Shown: positions 23,619 to 29,533 of the stretch, piece after piece
Position numbering within the stretch: the first letter of the stretch is position 1
How the letters are laid out: each line of letters opens with the position of its first letter
DNA from: a virus
IMG/VR virus record: IMGVR_UViG_3300036780_000106
Location: 1 to 41,989 of that record
Direction: 5' to 3' (one strand)
DNA: 41,989 nucleotides
Notes under the pieces: generated by a model
Databases searched by the model: none
Seen by the model: the letters and a program-made list of their open reading frames with translations, nothing else
What the model was told of the DNA's origin: nothing
Made by a program: the position numbers and the translations under genes

Positions 23619-24093
23619 GAGAGGCGGCGACAAAATGACGAGCATGGGGATCAGACCCGGGGACGTGGTGCTGGTGATTGAGCGCCGCGGCGAGCAGCAG
23701 TTGGTCTACAACGGGTTGGTGAACCGCTTTTCAATGGACGAGGAGCTGGCCGGGGCGGCCGGGGAGCCGGCGATCGAGGCCAGCTTTGTGGCGATGTATC
23801 CGGAAGTCCGCTGGGGGACGCATTACGGCCCCGGCACCAGGCCGACCACGGTGATCGTACGCAGCATCGTCCATATCTCGCACCGGGACTTTATCGAGGG
23901 CCGCGCGGGCCTGGGATACGAGGAGCTGCCGGGGCCGGTGCCGGGCATTTGCCGCTACTGCGGATGCACCGAGCGGCGCGCGTGCCGACCCGCGTGCCGC
24001 TGGATGGACCCCGAACGGACAGTCTGCTCCAGTTCCCCGTGCCGAGAGAAGTTCGCGGAGGACAAGGCGGCCGCGCCCGCTCAGCTGCGCTGA
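23605..24093 (+). CDS. Phage protein with C-terminal Cys-rich zinc-binding motif
   Basis: 162 residues if the ATG at 23605 is used, 152 from 23635; both have purine-rich leaders, so the start is uncertain. The body is beta-rich. Counting from 23605, the C-terminal segment (C116, C119, C121, C127, C131, C141, C146) has the pattern CxxCGC...C...C...C seen in many phage proteins of unknown role and probably binds zinc. Last gene of the rightward early region; it converges with the leftward operon, overlapping it by 13 bases. Confidence 0.65.
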   Translation: MRADERGGDKMTSMGIRPGDVVLVIERRGEQQLVYNGLVNRFSMDEELAGAAGEPAIEASFVAMYPEVRWGTHYGPGTRPTTVIVRSIVHISHRDFIEGRAGLGYEELPGPVPGICRYCGCTERRACRPACRWMDPERTVCSSSPCREKFAEDKAAAPAQLR

Positions 24094-24467
24094 GCCCCCG
24101 ACCGAGGCCCCGGTCTGCGCGCGGTCAGGATTTTGACGGCCTCGAGGATATCGGCGAAAGGGCAGTGGCCGCGGCACAGGGCGCCGTCGGCTGCCCAACC
24201 CACGGGAAGGCGGGGCTGCGGTCCGTCGACCACCAGCGCGCGCGTAGCCTTGAAGGTCGCCCGGAGGTGACCGAGCAGGGCGCCGCCGCCCTCAAGCGGC
24301 CAGACGACCAGGACGAGGTCGACGGGGATCGACGCCAGCATCCGCTCAGCCTCCGCCACGCCGAGCGCGGAGAAGACCCTGTAGTTGTGGATCCGGAGCA
24401 GATAGCGCAGCTCTCCCACGCGCTCCTCATCGTCGCCCGCCAAGAGGATCGGTTTCGGGGGCCTCAC
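24081..24467 (-). CDS. Degenerate CheY-like receiver protein
   Basis: 128 residues, single domain, GTG start overlapping the previous stop. The acidic pair is present (D12, D13 in LLAGDDEE) and the hydrophobic beta strands align (VDLVLVVWPLEGGG). The phospho-acceptor position expected five residues after D50 is Val55, and the conserved Lys near RALVVDG is missing. It cannot be phosphorylated in the usual way, so it may be a decoy or a protein-interaction module. It is the last gene of the leftward operon. Confidence 0.6.
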   Translation of the reverse strand: MRPPKPILLAGDDEERVGELRYLLRIHNYRVFSALGVAEAERMLASIPVDLVLVVWPLEGGGALLGHLRATFKATRALVVDGPQPRLPVGWAADGALCRGHCPFADILEAVKILTARRPGPRSGAQRS

Positions 24468-24673
24468 CCGAGGCCTCGCTTCCGGCGATCGGGGAACAGC
24501 GGGGCGTAGAGGCTGAGGGCTACCGCGGCGGCGCTGCGTCCAAGCACCACCCGCTGGAAGTGCATACCGGCCAACATGTCGCCGTGGACGCGGCTGGTGC
24601 AGTTGATGCCAGGGCCGGCCTGGCAGACGGGGCAGCGCTGGGAGCGGGCATCAGGCTGGCGTTGCCGTTTCAT
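24464..24673 (-). CDS. Small phage zinc-binding protein
   Basis: 69 residues. 'CPVCQAGPGINC' (C14, C17, C25) followed by H30 and H38 forms a compact zinc-binding site of the kind found in small phage proteins. The tail is basic. Its ATG overlaps the previous gene's TGA and its TGA overlaps the receiver-like gene's GTG. Nucleic-acid binding is likely; target unknown. Confidence 0.6.
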   Translation of the reverse strand: MKRQRQPDARSQRCPVCQAGPGINCTSRVHGDMLAGMHFQRVVLGRSAAAVALSLYAPLFPDRRKRGLG

Positions 24674-24906
24674 AGTCCACGCTCCACGAGGCGCAAGCGA
24701 AACTCTGTGCGCACCTTTCGCAGGTTGCGAGCCAGCGCATAGGCGGCGACGGCGACGTCGGCCTCGTTGAGCGGGGAGGCGGAGTATGCGGCCTCGCGCG
24801 CGAGCGTGAGGAGGAGCCTGAGATCGAGGTCGTCCCATGCGCCGCATTCGAAGCGGCGCTCGACCTCGGAGATGGTGGCAAGGACCAGGCCGCGATCGGT
24901 GCTCAT
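24670..24906 (-). CDS. Hypothetical helical protein
   Basis: 78 residues, acidic N-terminal half (STDRGLVLATISEVERRFEC) and a basic C-terminal helix (RNLRKVRTEFRLRLVERGL). ATG at 24904-24906 overlaps the preceding stop; its own stop overlaps the next start. No family recognised. Confidence 0.55.
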   Translation of the reverse strand: MSTDRGLVLATISEVERRFECGAWDDLDLRLLLTLAREAAYSASPLNEADVAVAAYALARNLRKVRTEFRLRLVERGL

Positions 24907-25127
24907 CGGCGCCCCGCTTTCCCGGCGCGCTCCGCGCTGACGGCGATACGGCAGGCCAGGGCGTACACAGCGTCCCAGGGCACGGAAAACTGCTGGCGCG
25001 TCCCGGAGAGCCGCAACGTGGCGATCAATGGGTCGCACTCAACCACCACGGAGCGAGCGCAGCCCGCGGAGTGGACCGAAACGCCGGTCTCGAAAACAAG
25101 CCGAGTCTTACGATCGGAAAGCCTCAT
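24903..25127 (-). CDS. Hypothetical small beta-rich protein
   Basis: 74 residues. A good GGAGG lies before the ATG at 25125-25127. Alternating hydrophobic residues (RLVFETGVSVHSAG, SVVVECDPLIATLRLSG, then QFSVPWDAVYALACRIA) suggest a small beta sheet plus one helix. Overlaps both neighbours by four bases. Function unknown. Confidence 0.55.
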   Translation of the reverse strand: MRLSDRKTRLVFETGVSVHSAGCARSVVVECDPLIATLRLSGTRQQFSVPWDAVYALACRIAVSAERAGKAGRR

Positions 25128-25717
25128 CGCGCACCTCCCGATGCGGCGAGCAGCGCGGCGGCCGCGTTGGCGGCGCCGGTGTCGACCAGGCAGAAGAGGA
25201 AGCGGTGTTCGGGGCGATGGCCCCAATAGCACCTGCAGAACTTCCAGCCCTCGCGCGCCATGAGCGGAGCGAAGCGGGCGGCGAGGACCTGGCGACGGTC
25301 GGGACCTTCAAGCGGGAAATCTGGGTGAGCGCGATCGAGCGCGCTCCAGACTTCCAAGGGAACGCAAACGCAGCAGCCGGTGCAGTGGAGTTGTATCCGG
25401 AGTTCCGCGGTAGGTTCGGACGGGCGCCGGCGAGCACGGGCGGCGACCAGGCGGGCGTAGCAGGCGATGGGGATGGGCTGGGTCATCTCTCGTAGCGCGT
25501 GGACGGCTATCCTAGCTTCCTCAAGTTCCTCGGCAAAATCGGCATCGCCCCAATAATCGGGCGCCCACTGTTCAAGCATGCGAAGTCTGGCGACCGGATC
25601 GAGCGCGCGGAGCGCGACGAGCGCTCGCGACGATTGTGGGGAACCCAGGCCGTACCTCTTGGAGTCCGGGTTATGATTAGGCTGCGCGGGTCCGGCAGCA
25701 TCTTGGCTGGTGTGCAT
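25124..25717 (-). CDS. Hypothetical Cys-containing protein
   Basis: 197 residues with an excellent ribosome-binding site (GAAGGAGG). N-terminal ~25 residues are polar, then helical (LDPVARLRMLEQWAPDYWGD); the C-terminal half has CTGCCVC and CRCYWGH clusters that could bind metal. Stop overlaps the next ATG. No family recognised. About 80 bases with no recognisable gene separate it from the RHH gene upstream (25718-25797). Confidence 0.55.
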   Translation of the reverse strand: MHTSQDAAGPAQPNHNPDSKRYGLGSPQSSRALVALRALDPVARLRMLEQWAPDYWGDADFAEELEEARIAVHALREMTQPIPIACYARLVAARARRRPSEPTAELRIQLHCTGCCVCVPLEVWSALDRAHPDFPLEGPDRRQVLAARFAPLMAREGWKFCRCYWGHRPEHRFLFCLVDTGAANAAAALLAASGGAR

Positions 25718-25797
25718 TGTAGCCTCCTTCAGTGGCTGCGTTGCGGCTTGGCCCGCGACTTCGTTGGCTCGAAGGGAGCGGCCAGTGAACTTTCTGC

Positions 25798-26010
25798 TCA
25801 GCGTTTGCTGCGCGCTGCTTTGGGTGCGGGGACGCCTTCGACTCTCGCTTGGTGGGCCATCCGCCGGATGGTCTGCCGAATGACCTGGGCCTGCTTGAGC
25901 CCAGAGATCTCGACGAGGTAGTCGAGGTCCGAGCGGGTCGCCGCATTGATGCGCAGCGAGATGGGCTTTTGCGGCGCGGCGGTCGTCAGCTTCTTCGGTG
26001 GCGTCTTCAT
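25798..26010 (-). CDS. Ribbon-helix-helix-like DNA-binding protein
   Basis: 70 residues. A basic N-terminus precedes ISLRINAATRSDLDYLVEIS, then GLKQAQVIRQTIRRMAHQAR, the strand-helix-helix pattern of MetJ/Arc-type repressors. The ATG at 26008-26010 is chosen because it overlaps the stop of a 26-residue peptide gene (ATGA) and has AAAGGA at proper spacing; an ATG two codons earlier (26014-26016) is also possible. It could regulate its own operon, perhaps at the palindrome near 27031. Confidence 0.6.
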   Translation of the reverse strand: MKTPPKKLTTAAPQKPISLRINAATRSDLDYLVEISGLKQAQVIRQTIRRMAHQARVEGVPAPKAARSKR

Positions 26011-26087
26011 TGGCATCCTTTCGTGTGCTTTGACAGCGCCACCAGCACGGCGGCGACGATTACGGCGGTGATGGGGACGGCGATCAT
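26007..26087 (-). CDS. 26-residue single-TM peptide
   Basis: MIAVPITAVIVAAVLVALSK followed by HTKGCQ. One membrane span fills residues 1-18. Its ATG follows the preceding stop by one base (TGAGATG) and its stop overlaps the RHH start (ATGA), so it is neatly fitted into the operon. Too small for routine gene finding. Role unknown; a small membrane effector, antiholin-like peptide or toxin-like peptide are options. Confidence 0.5.
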   Translation of the reverse strand: MIAVPITAVIVAAVLVALSKHTKGCQ

Positions 26088-26088
26088 C

Positions 26089-26319
26089 TCAGAGCTGGCC
26101 GCACATTTTGTCGCGGGCGTCGCGCAGCTTGTCGATGATAAATTGCAGCGCCGCATCCGGCGGGTTGCGGCCGTGCTGCATTTCGTGGGCTCGCGTCAGG
26201 GCGTCGAGCACCTCGGAACCGCCGGGGACCTCGATGCGGAGCACGCGATTCAGGACCGCGCCTGCGTTGAGACTCGGCGGAAGTTTGTATTTTGCGCGCA
26301 AATCGCGAATGGTGGTCAT
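26089..26319 (-). CDS. Hypothetical small helical protein
   Basis: 76 residues with a strong ribosome-binding site (GAGGAGG) before the ATG at 26317-26319. Helical and charged (TTIRDLRAKYKLPPSLNAG; ALTRAHEMQHGRNPPDAALQ). The HEMQH string resembles HExxH by spacing, but there is no supporting metalloprotease context. Second gene of the leftward operon. Confidence 0.55.
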   Translation of the reverse strand: MTTIRDLRAKYKLPPSLNAGAVLNRVLRIEVPGGSEVLDALTRAHEMQHGRNPPDAALQFIIDKLRDARDKMCGQL

Positions 26320-26332
26320 CGCGGTCCTCCTC

Positions 26333-26992
26333 TCAGTCCCAGGCGCGGGCGTCGCAGTGCTCTTTCCAGGTCCGGCGCATCTCGCGGATGGCCTGAGCAT
26401 AATCGTCGCCGGCAAGGATCGCGGCGCGTGCCGCGAGACCGGCCGAAGCCTTAACATCGTGGGTCGCGCGAGTCCAGGTATCGGCGAGGAGATAAGCGGA
26501 GGCGCGCGGGTAGCGGGCCGACAGCTCCCCCAGGTTTGCGATACAACGCCGCGGAGGCCGGACGCCATCGTTTTGCTCGTCCTCCATCATCTGCTCAAAC
26601 TCTTCAGCGTACCGTTGCCGGTCGGAGACGGCGGCTTCTAATTCAGCCAGCCCCTTGATCGAGGCGAGTTGGCTGTGCCACAGAGCTTCAGCGTTCTCCG
26701 CTTCGGCGTGGGCGGCGAGGCTAAGGGCGTCGATCTGAGCGGCGATGTGGGCGGGCAAGATAATGCGGCCCTGGCCGCTGGCGTAGACGCGGCGGCCTTC
26801 GGGCGCGATCCCCGATTTAGCGAGAGAGGCGATGTCCTGGGCGGCGAGCTCCTCGCTCTGCTGCCCGAGGGAGATCAGGCCAGATCCATAAGCCCTGCCG
26901 GGGCGAAATAAAGCGATCTCGATGTTTCGGACGTTTCGCCCTGGCGTCGCGACGATCGTGGTATCACCGTGTTGGTACTTCTCGGGGTTCAT
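26333..26992 (-). CDS. First gene of the leftward operon, unknown
   Basis: 219 residues. GAGGAGGAG lies 8 bases before the ATG. The N-terminal part is beta-like (DTTIVATPGRNVRNIEIALF); the middle is a long Ala/Glu/Gln-rich helix (about 80-135). The first position after the leftward promoter at 27020-27049 means it should be the best expressed product of the nine-gene operon. No family recognised. Confidence 0.6.
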   Translation of the reverse strand: MNPEKYQHGDTTIVATPGRNVRNIEIALFRPGRAYGSGLISLGQQSEELAAQDIASLAKSGIAPEGRRVYASGQGRIILPAHIAAQIDALSLAAHAEAENAEALWHSQLASIKGLAELEAAVSDRQRYAEEFEQMMEDEQNDGVRPPRRCIANLGELSARYPRASAYLLADTWTRATHDVKASAGLAARAAILAGDDYAQAIREMRRTWKEHCDARAWD

Positions 26993-27019
26993 TCGTGGGG
27001 CTCCTCCTCAATGCTTTAG

Positions 27020-27049
27020 AATGTAGCGCAATGCGCTACATGCTGTCAA
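27020..27049 (-). promoter_or_regulatory. Leftward operon promoter with 21-bp palindromic operator
   Basis: Minus strand: TTGACA (27049-27044), 18-base spacer, TACATT (27025-27020). Between and over them is a perfect palindrome, ATGTAGCGCA-A-TGCGCTACAT (27021-27041). A dimer bound here would block the polymerase. The plus-strand -10 of the crp-like gene (TATAGT, 27084-27089) is 40 bases away. Confidence 0.65.
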
Positions 27050-27097
27050 GCGCTATTTGTCTCCGTATATCTCTCGGAGGGCGTATAGTCTATTGGC

Positions 27098-27790
27098 GTG
27101 TCCAGCAACACCATCCTGCGAGCCCTGACGGCCGAGGAGCTCGCGCGCCTGCAGCTCAGGCCCGTGGGCTTTGAAGTGGGTCACGAGCTCGAGTTCCCGG
27201 GCAAGCCGATCAAGCGTGTTTATTTTGTGGAGACCGGCATGGCCTCGATCACTACGACGTTTCTCGACGGCGAGCAGGTCGAGGTTGGGATGTTCGGATA
27301 CGAATCGATCGTCGGCGCCTCCGCGCTGATGGGCTCGAGGTGCAGCCTCAACCGCGTGTATACGCAGATCGCGGGTAGGGGCTTCGCGGCGCCGGTGGAG
27401 CGGGCACAGGCCGAGTTCGGGCGCGGCGGCAGGTTCCAGCAGCTCACCCTGCGCTATGTGCAGACGCAACTGCTGCAGGCGATGCAGAGCGCGGGCTGCA
27501 ACGCACGGCACAGCCTGGAGCAGCGCCTGGCGCGCTGGCTGCTGATCTGCGCGGACCGCGCCAACGCGCGCCGGTTCGAGCTGGCGCAGGAATACCTGGC
27601 CATCATGCTCGGGGCGACGCGCTCGTCGGTGTCAATTGCGGCAGGATCCCTGAAGGCCGCGGGGCTGGTCGGCTACGAGCGAGGGCATCTTCGGATCGTG
27701 AACGCGGCGGGCCTGAGGCGGCGCGCATGCGAGTGCTACCTTGCGGTGAAGGATCACCTGGAAAACTCCGCGGAGTTCAGCGGGGGATAG
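27098..27790 (+). CDS. Crp/Fnr-family regulator
   Basis: 230 residues. A cyclic-nucleotide-binding-like barrel (about 8-105, with KRVYFVETGMASITTTFLDG) is followed by a long dimer helix and a winged HTH (about 165-200: AQEYLAIMLGATRSSVSIAA). The barrel lacks the standard cAMP-contact signature (RxS), and no Fnr cysteine cluster is obvious, so the ligand is unknown. The GTG start lies about 9 bases after a TATAGT hexamer, with no -35 and no ribosome-binding site, implying a near-leaderless and possibly activator-dependent message. It diverges from the leftward operon and precedes packaging genes; a switch to late expression is one plausible role. Confidence 0.75.
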   Translation: MSSNTILRALTAEELARLQLRPVGFEVGHELEFPGKPIKRVYFVETGMASITTTFLDGEQVEVGMFGYESIVGASALMGSRCSLNRVYTQIAGRGFAAPVERAQAEFGRGGRFQQLTLRYVQTQLLQAMQSAGCNARHSLEQRLARWLLICADRANARRFELAQEYLAIMLGATRSSVSIAAGSLKAAGLVGYERGHLRIVNAAGLRRRACECYLAVKDHLENSAEFSGG

Positions 27791-27894
27791 GCCGCTCGAA
27801 AAACTAAGTGCGGCTCCGAACAGACAGCGGGACGAACCGGGCCGATGCTCGTGAGACCTTGCCTTCAAACTTCAGAGAGCCGCCCCCGGGGGGG

Positions 27895-28272
27895 ATGCGC
27901 GCGCCGCGGCCCTTGCGGGTCGCGGTGAACGAGCAAGGCCGCAGGATCGGCGAGACGCACCACAACGCGCTTATTCCGGACGCCGTGGTAGACCAGATGC
28001 GCGGCCGCCACGAAGACGACGGAATCGGCTACCGGGAAATAGCCCGGGAATTCGGGCTGAAGCTGCCGGCGGTCAGCAAGATCTGCACCTACCAGCGCAG
28101 GGCGCAGACGGCCGAGCGGTGGAAGACGATCCGAGCCGGCTCCGATCCGATCAGCCGAGAGAGAGCGGGCGGCGGAGATCATCCCCGCAACCCGCCGGGC
28201 CCGGACAGGAACGCGACGAACCGCTGCGACGATACCCGTAACCCTCCGGCGCTGCCCTACAAAGGGAAGTAA
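27895..28272 (+). CDS. HTH DNA-binding phage protein
   Basis: 125 residues from ATG 27895, which lies after a G-rich leader; a GTG at 27808 would extend it by 29 residues with no clear signal. 'RVAVNEQGRRIGETHHNALI' and 'GIGYREIAREFGLKLPAVSK' form the helix-turn-helix of a widespread phage regulatory family near packaging genes. The C-terminal ~35 residues are Pro/Arg/Asn-rich and contain DTRN, encoded by a copy of the GATACCCGTAAC element, so that copy is inside the gene. The protein may bind packaging or regulatory sites just downstream. Confidence 0.6.
   Translation: MRAPRPLRVAVNEQGRRIGETHHNALIPDAVVDQMRGRHEDDGIGYREIAREFGLKLPAVSKICTYQRRAQTAERWKTIRAGSDPISRERAGGGDHPRNPPGPDRNATNRCDDTRNPPALPYKGK
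28231..28242 (+). promoter_or_regulatory. Conserved element GATACCCGTAAC, copy 3
   Basis: The only copy inside a predicted gene (3' end of the HTH gene); it is about 307 bases upstream of the small terminase gene, ahead of the packaging and head operon. Confidence 0.55.
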
Positions 28273-28548
28273 CGATATGCGGTCTCGTAACGCCTTCTGA
28301 TTTTGGAAGCCCTTTCAAAGCCCGAATTGCACATTTTGAAACACAGCATCGCGATGCAAAGTATCCGAAGTCTGGGATTGATAACGTGCGGCAGTATCTC
28401 GGGCGTAAGGCGCTTCGACGGGCGCTTACCTGAAGGTGAGCGACGCGGAGGCCTCGGCGGCGGTGACTGGAGCTTTCGGCCCCTCGGAGCCGGTTTGAAA
28501 ATGTGTGTATTCAAAACAATCAACCAGGCCTCCTTGAGGAGCCGCTAG
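28273..28548. other. Dyad-rich region before terminase; cos/pac candidate
   Basis: No convincing gene. It holds a perfect palindrome GCATCGCGATGC (28346-28357), a 13-base near-perfect inverted pair CACATTTTGAAAC (28330-28342) and GTTTGAAAATGTG (28493-28505), and a stem GTAAGGCGC/GCGCTTAC (28405-28429). The first ~130 bases are AT-richer than the surroundings. This placement and structure fit a terminase recognition site. A TTG-started frame (28303-28548) exists but has no ribosome-binding site. Confidence 0.45.
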
Positions 28549-29043
28549 ATGCCGCGCGGGGGTAAACGACCAGGATCGGGCCGCAAGCCCGCGCCGAAGA
28601 AGCCGGAGAAGCCGGACCCGCTTGTGGCGCTGTCGGCACGCAAGCGGATCTACCTCGAGAGTCTTTCGACGGGGAAATCGAAGCGCCAGTCGGCACTCGA
28701 CGCAGGCTACGCCGAGTCGGTGGCGAGGACAGCGAAGGAGCACATCGAAACTCCGGATGTGCAGAAAGCGTTCGCGGCGCTGATTCGGTCCGTGATTCCG
28801 GCGGAGAAGATAGTGGCGCGCATCGCGGAGGGCCTCGACGCGATGGAAACGAAGGTGTTTTCGTTCCAGGGAATGGTTTTCGACGAGAAAGACCTGATCG
28901 CCTGGGGCGAGCGCCGTGAGTACGCAAAGATGGCCGCCGAATATGGGGAGTACTTTGTCTCACTGCCACAAAAGATCGTGCACTCGGGGAAGGTGACGCT
29001 CGAAAGCCTGGTGTGCGGCGAGGAAGAAAAGAAAGGGGAGTAA
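28549..29043 (+). CDS. terS: Terminase small subunit
   Basis: 164 residues. A basic, glycine-rich N-terminus (MPRGGKRPGSGRKPAPKKP) is followed by the HTH common to small terminases (LSARKRIYLESLSTGKSKRQ, then ALDAGYAESVARTAKEH) and a helical C-terminal part. It recognises the packaging site and recruits the large subunit. A GAGGAG lies just before the ATG. The large terminase gene follows after two small genes. Confidence 0.75.
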   Translation: MPRGGKRPGSGRKPAPKKPEKPDPLVALSARKRIYLESLSTGKSKRQSALDAGYAESVARTAKEHIETPDVQKAFAALIRSVIPAEKIVARIAEGLDAMETKVFSFQGMVFDEKDLIAWGERREYAKMAAEYGEYFVSLPQKIVHSGKVTLESLVCGEEEKKGE

Positions 29044-29045
29044 CT

Positions 29046-29345
29046 ATGCGGTCGAAGCTGACGCCTGTAGCTCCGGAGATCGAGCTGCTCGAGGCCGTCG
29101 TGTACGCGAAGGAGCAGCCAGAATATGAGCCGCTGCCGGTCTCAAGATCGCAAGACGGCGACATCGTTTCGCGCTGGAGGCCGAACCTGCGCGCGCGGAT
29201 CGCGCTGCTGTTCGGCGCGGACATCTACCTGACGCAGCTGACCTTCAACCGCGGGCTGCCGCCGGTCAGGGTGAGCCTGGAGAAGCCCAAATACGGGTGC
29301 GTTCGAAAGGAAGAGCATCAGTGCTCATTCAGGCCATCGAAATAA
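29046..29345 (+). CDS. Conserved phage protein next to terminase
   Basis: 99 residues. The start ATG is close to GGGGAG. Residues 40-85 (DIVSRWRPNLRARIALLFGA, then DIYLTQLTFNRGLPPVRVS) have a pattern found in small proteins beside terminase genes of related podoviruses. No biochemical role is known to me. Overlaps the next gene by 25 bases. Confidence 0.6.
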   Translation: MRSKLTPVAPEIELLEAVVYAKEQPEYEPLPVSRSQDGDIVSRWRPNLRARIALLFGADIYLTQLTFNRGLPPVRVSLEKPKYGCVRKEEHQCSFRPSK

Positions 29346-29533
29346 AGCTGTTCCAGCCTGGCAACAAGAAGGCTGTCACGGGGCGTATTGTCGCCGGGCC
29401 GGGCCGGCACTTCACCGCAGCCAACGTTGAAGCGGCACTGCGGGAGTATGCGGAGAAGGTGGAAGCCGCGATGCCGGACCGGTACCGGATCGTCCAGGTC
29501 GGCCGCGCGGCGTTCAACTTCGTGCGCGTTTGA
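29321..29533 (+). CDS. Conserved small phage protein
   Basis: 70 residues from a GTG with AAGGAAG upstream. Small alpha/beta protein (QAIEIKLFQPGNKKAVTGRI then NVEAALREYAEKVEA). Its TGA overlaps the TTG start of the large terminase gene, so translation is coupled. Function unknown. Confidence 0.6.
   Translation: MLIQAIEIKLFQPGNKKAVTGRIVAGPGRHFTAANVEAALREYAEKVEAAMPDRYRIVQVGRAAFNFVRV

Noticed and set aside
26089-26319. HEMQH string as a metalloprotease active site
   Set aside because: The protein is 76 residues, the surrounding sequence is polar and charged, and no third ligand pattern is seen; HExxH by chance is common.
27057-27062. TTGTCT as the -35 of the crp-like gene
   Set aside because: It is 21 bases from the TATAGT hexamer, too far for a standard sigma-70 promoter.
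28303-28548. 81-residue TTG-started frame ending directly at the small terminase ATG
   Set aside because: No ribosome-binding site, low-complexity Gly/Arg sequence, and the DNA is full of dyads better explained as a packaging or control region.
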